A stretch of 64,000 bases of DNA. It comes from JAEUKQ01 sp964414755 (GTDB lineage: Bacteria > Pseudomonadota > Alphaproteobacteria > JAEUKQ01). Location: assembly GCA_964414755.1 (NCBI GenBank), contig CAYPXH010000004.1, forward strand, positions 1 through 64,000, read 5' to 3'. The notes under the pieces were generated by a model that worked only from the letters and a program-made list of their open reading frames with translations, had not been told where the DNA came from and did no database searches. Below, piece after piece: positions 62,402-64,000 of this stretch; the stretch's first letter is position 1; every line of letters starts with the position of its first letter. A program made the position numbers and the translations under genes.

Positions 62402-63094
62402 TTAAGGTTCATTCGGCCTCAAATGCCGATACAATCGGCGTTCCAGCAAACGAAATACTCCACTAATAACATAGGTCGTAACCAAATAAATAACCGCAAT
62501 TGCCAGATAGAAACTATAACTGGCATAAGTGCGGCTAATTAGGTTTTGGGCTGTAGCAGTTAGATCCATCAATGTGATTGCCCCCACTAGCGCACTGGCA
62601 TGCAGCATCTGGATAACCTCATTGGAATAGGCGGGTATCATCAGCCTTAATGTTTGTGGAAGGGTTATCCTGCGAAAAAGCAGCCACCGCGGCATGCCAA
62701 ACGATTTTCCCGCCTCAATCGCACCTTGGGGTATATTCCGGATTGCACCGCGAACAATCTCGGCTGTATAGGCAGCTGTGTTAAGAGTTAAGGCAATCAA
62801 AGCGCACCAATAAGCCTGACTTAATATTGTCCAAAGAAATGAATCTTTAATCCAGCTTATTTGACTGCTACCGTAATAAATCAGGTAAATCTGAATAAGC
62901 AGTGGACTGCCACGAAAAATAAACATGTAAGATTGCGCTAAATACCGCAATAAACGATAGTGGGATAAAGCCGCAAGACCACAAATAAAAGCCAGAAAAA
63001 ACCCCACCAATAAAGATAGTGCGACCAACTCGATGGTCAGCCAGGCACCATTCAGCAAATCGGGAAAATATTGCCAAATAAGCTGAAAATCCAT
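62402..63094 (-). CDS. hisM: basic amino acid ABC transporter permease (HisM-like)
   Basis: One of two inner-membrane subunits of a histidine/lysine/arginine/ornithine-type importer. The 230-aa protein begins with the HisM pattern NGAWLTIELVALSLLVGF, contains FRGSPLLIQIYLIYYG and the EAA loop GAIEAGKSFGMPRW, and has five predicted transmembrane helices. Its ATG overlaps the hisQ stop by one nucleotide (TAATG). It is the last gene of the run before folD; an ATPase gene does not follow it. Confidence 0.87.
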   Translation of the reverse strand: MDFQLIWQYFPDLLNGAWLTIELVALSLLVGFFLAFICGLAALSHYRLLRYLAQSYMFIFRGSPLLIQIYLIYYGSSQISWIKDSFLWTILSQAYWCALIALTLNTAAYTAEIVRGAIRNIPQGAIEAGKSFGMPRWLLFRRITLPQTLRLMIPAYSNEVIQMLHASALVGAITLMDLTATAQNLISRTYASYSFYLAIAVIYLVTTYVISGVFRLLERRLYRHLRPNEP

Positions 63095-63792
63095 TAATTA
63101 TAACCTTTCGTTCGGTCGGGATGGCTTTTATGCTCAAGATACCGAAGCAGCAGAATAGAAATTGCGGTAAGTCCCAAATAAATTAAGGCTGCAGCACTAT
63201 AAAAAGTAAGAGGGTCACGGGTTGCGCCTGCTGCGATCCTACTTTTGCGCGCTAATTCTTCAAGACCAATTAAAGAAACAATCGCTGTTGATTTTAACAA
63301 GACCATCCAAATATTGCCCAAAGCAGGTAAAGAAAAACGCCACATTTGCGGTATCAGGATACGCCATCCAACAAGCCAACGGCTCATGCCACACGCATAG
63401 GCAGCTTCGATCTGCCCCTTAGGGATAGCTTGGAATCCGCCACGGAAAGCCTCTGTTGCATAAGCACCATATACGAAACCAAGTGTTAAGCATCCTGCCA
63501 TGAAGGGACTTATCTCGATAAAACCTTGTGGTTCTGCCCACAGTGAAATAATAAAAGCCAATAATTGCGCACCCTGAAAATACAAAATCAGTAGTAAAAC
63601 ATATTCTGGAATCCCACGGATAATCACTGTATAGCAACTAGCGATAAAATTGATAATTTTTGATCGGGTCAGTTTTGCATAAGCAGCGATAAGCCCAAAA
63701 AAAAGAGCAATTGTGAACGAAGTTACAGCAATTAGGACAGTCATAAAAAAACCATCCCAAAGCATCCATCCATAAGCGGAAATATTCTGCAT
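63094..63792 (-). CDS. hisQ: basic amino acid ABC transporter permease (HisQ-like)
   Basis: The second permease of the same importer. The 232-aa protein has GFFMTVLIAVTSFTIALFFG, an IIRGIPEYVLLLILYF segment, the EAA loop GQIEAAYACGMSRW and ALGNIWMVLLKSTAIVSLIG. Length and order (Q before M) match the HisQM family. It starts 54 nt after the binding-protein gene, beyond a terminator hairpin. Confidence 0.87.
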   Translation of the reverse strand: MQNISAYGWMLWDGFFMTVLIAVTSFTIALFFGLIAAYAKLTRSKIINFIASCYTVIIRGIPEYVLLLILYFQGAQLLAFIISLWAEPQGFIEISPFMAGCLTLGFVYGAYATEAFRGGFQAIPKGQIEAAYACGMSRWLVGWRILIPQMWRFSLPALGNIWMVLLKSTAIVSLIGLEELARKSRIAAGATRDPLTFYSAAALIYLGLTAISILLLRYLEHKSHPDRTKGYN

Positions 63793-63811
63793 CAGTGGCC
63801 AATAAAGAAAA

Positions 63812-63834
63812 AAGGGGTTTTGTACAAACCCCTT
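63812..63834 (-). terminator. intercistronic terminator after the amino-acid-binding protein gene
   Basis: AAGGGGTTT (63812-63820) pairs with AAACCCCTT (63826-63834) around TGTAC. On the minus strand a T run follows the stem. It lies 13 nt past the binding-protein stop and before hisQ, so it probably lowers permease expression relative to the receptor. Confidence 0.82.
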
Positions 63835-63846
63835 ATGTTAGAAAAA

Positions 63847-64000
63847 CTATTGACCAAATACGTCAAAATCAAAATACCGGTCATTAATTGTTTTGTATGT
63901 GCCATCAGCGCGGATTGCTTTAATGGCTTCATTAAACGATTTTAATAGTTCATTTTCACCCTTACGCATAGCTGCGCCAACACCATTACCAAGAATATCT
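63847..64000 (-). CDS. periplasmic basic amino acid-binding protein, C-terminal part
   Basis: The last 50 codons of a solute-binding protein of the ArgT/HisJ type run in from the right edge. They read DILGNGVGAAMRKGENELL, then FNEAIKAIRADGTYKTIND and RYFDFDVFGQ before TAG. The GVGAAMRKGENELL and AIRADGTYKTI pattern is diagnostic of the family. The gene is truncated by the window. It is the likely receptor for the HisQM-like permeases. Confidence 0.9.
   Translation of the reverse strand, partial: DILGNGVGAAMRKGENELLKSFNEAIKAIRADGTYKTINDRYFDFDVFGQ

Overview
The window is a chromosomal segment of an AT-rich alphaproteobacterium. The evidence is gene content typical of that class: a circularly permuted two-piece tmRNA with an ANDN...AVAA tag next to an alpha-type SspB, GapR (DUF2312), a FYDLN-acid (TIGR02300-type) protein, a BamF/DUF3035-type lipoprotein, DUF1674/SdhAF4, a RegB/RegA redox two-component pair, and the neighbourhoods ftsE-ftsX-ydcF-plsC, dnaA/dnaN/recF/gyrB, dut-coaBC-ubiB-ubiE|mutM and dnaX-ybaB-recR. 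A free-living or facultatively host-associated member of the Rhodospirillales/Acetobacterales type would fit, but the sequence does not settle the genus. Almost everything is housekeeping. I see no phage, insertion sequence, CRISPR array or defence island.

Layout. 1-4000: cell-envelope and division genes (plsC partial, YdcF-like, ftsX, ftsE) and thyX, all on the minus strand. 4091-4997: ssrA (permuted tmRNA) directly followed by sspB, the adaptor that brings tmRNA-tagged proteins to ClpXP. 5018-7726: pyk, an N-formylglutamate amidohydrolase homologue and gapR. 7818-13281: a complete oligopeptide ABC transporter, oppABCDF, with an intercistronic terminator after oppA. 13282-16189: an AT-rich spacer, a beta-lactamase-fold serine hydrolase without signal peptide, DUF1674 and htpX. 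16413-23655: gyrB, recF, dnaN, dnaA, a rhodanese and rpsT. 23768-30945: SH3-like protein, moeB, dut, coaBC (interrupted by a 100-N assembly gap), ubiB, ubiE, mutM and an enoyl-CoA hydratase. 31012-34229: regB, regA, rsmB. 34242-34854: a decayed GyrI-like gene. 34853-41431: rmuC, acetoacetyl-CoA synthetase, a DMT exporter, phhB, cobT, cobS. 41551-53489: SYLF lipoprotein-like gene, an active/inactive M16 peptidase pair, BamF-like lipoprotein, lspA, ileS, ribF, MaoC hydratase, recR, ybaB, dnaX and the 4.5S RNA. 53677-64000: LOG, tRNA-Ala(GGC), FYDLN protein, cmk, rpsA, ihfB, lapA-like, pyrF, gpt, tRNA-Arg(ACG), yggT, DUF167, folD and part of a basic amino acid ABC transporter.

Functional links. 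Translation quality control (ssrA, sspB), replication and repair (dnaA, dnaN, recF, gyrB, dnaX, recR, rmuC, mutM, dut, thyX), ubiquinone synthesis (ubiB, ubiE) with a quinone-sensing RegB/RegA pair, outer-membrane protein and lipoprotein biogenesis (lspA, BamF-like) and cobalamin loop assembly (cobT, cobS) dominate. Acetoacetyl-CoA synthetase, a PhaJ-like MaoC hydratase and an enoyl-CoA hydratase hint at polyhydroxybutyrate or fatty-acid turnover, but no PHA synthase is in view.

The least ordinary items are the ssrA-sspB adjacency, the multiply broken GyrI-like pseudogene, the two transporter operons with a terminator just after the binding-protein gene, the cytoplasmic serine hydrolase, the rhodanese gene immediately upstream of dnaA, and the coaBC gap whose length appears to be nominal. 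I did not find a clearly new multi-gene system.
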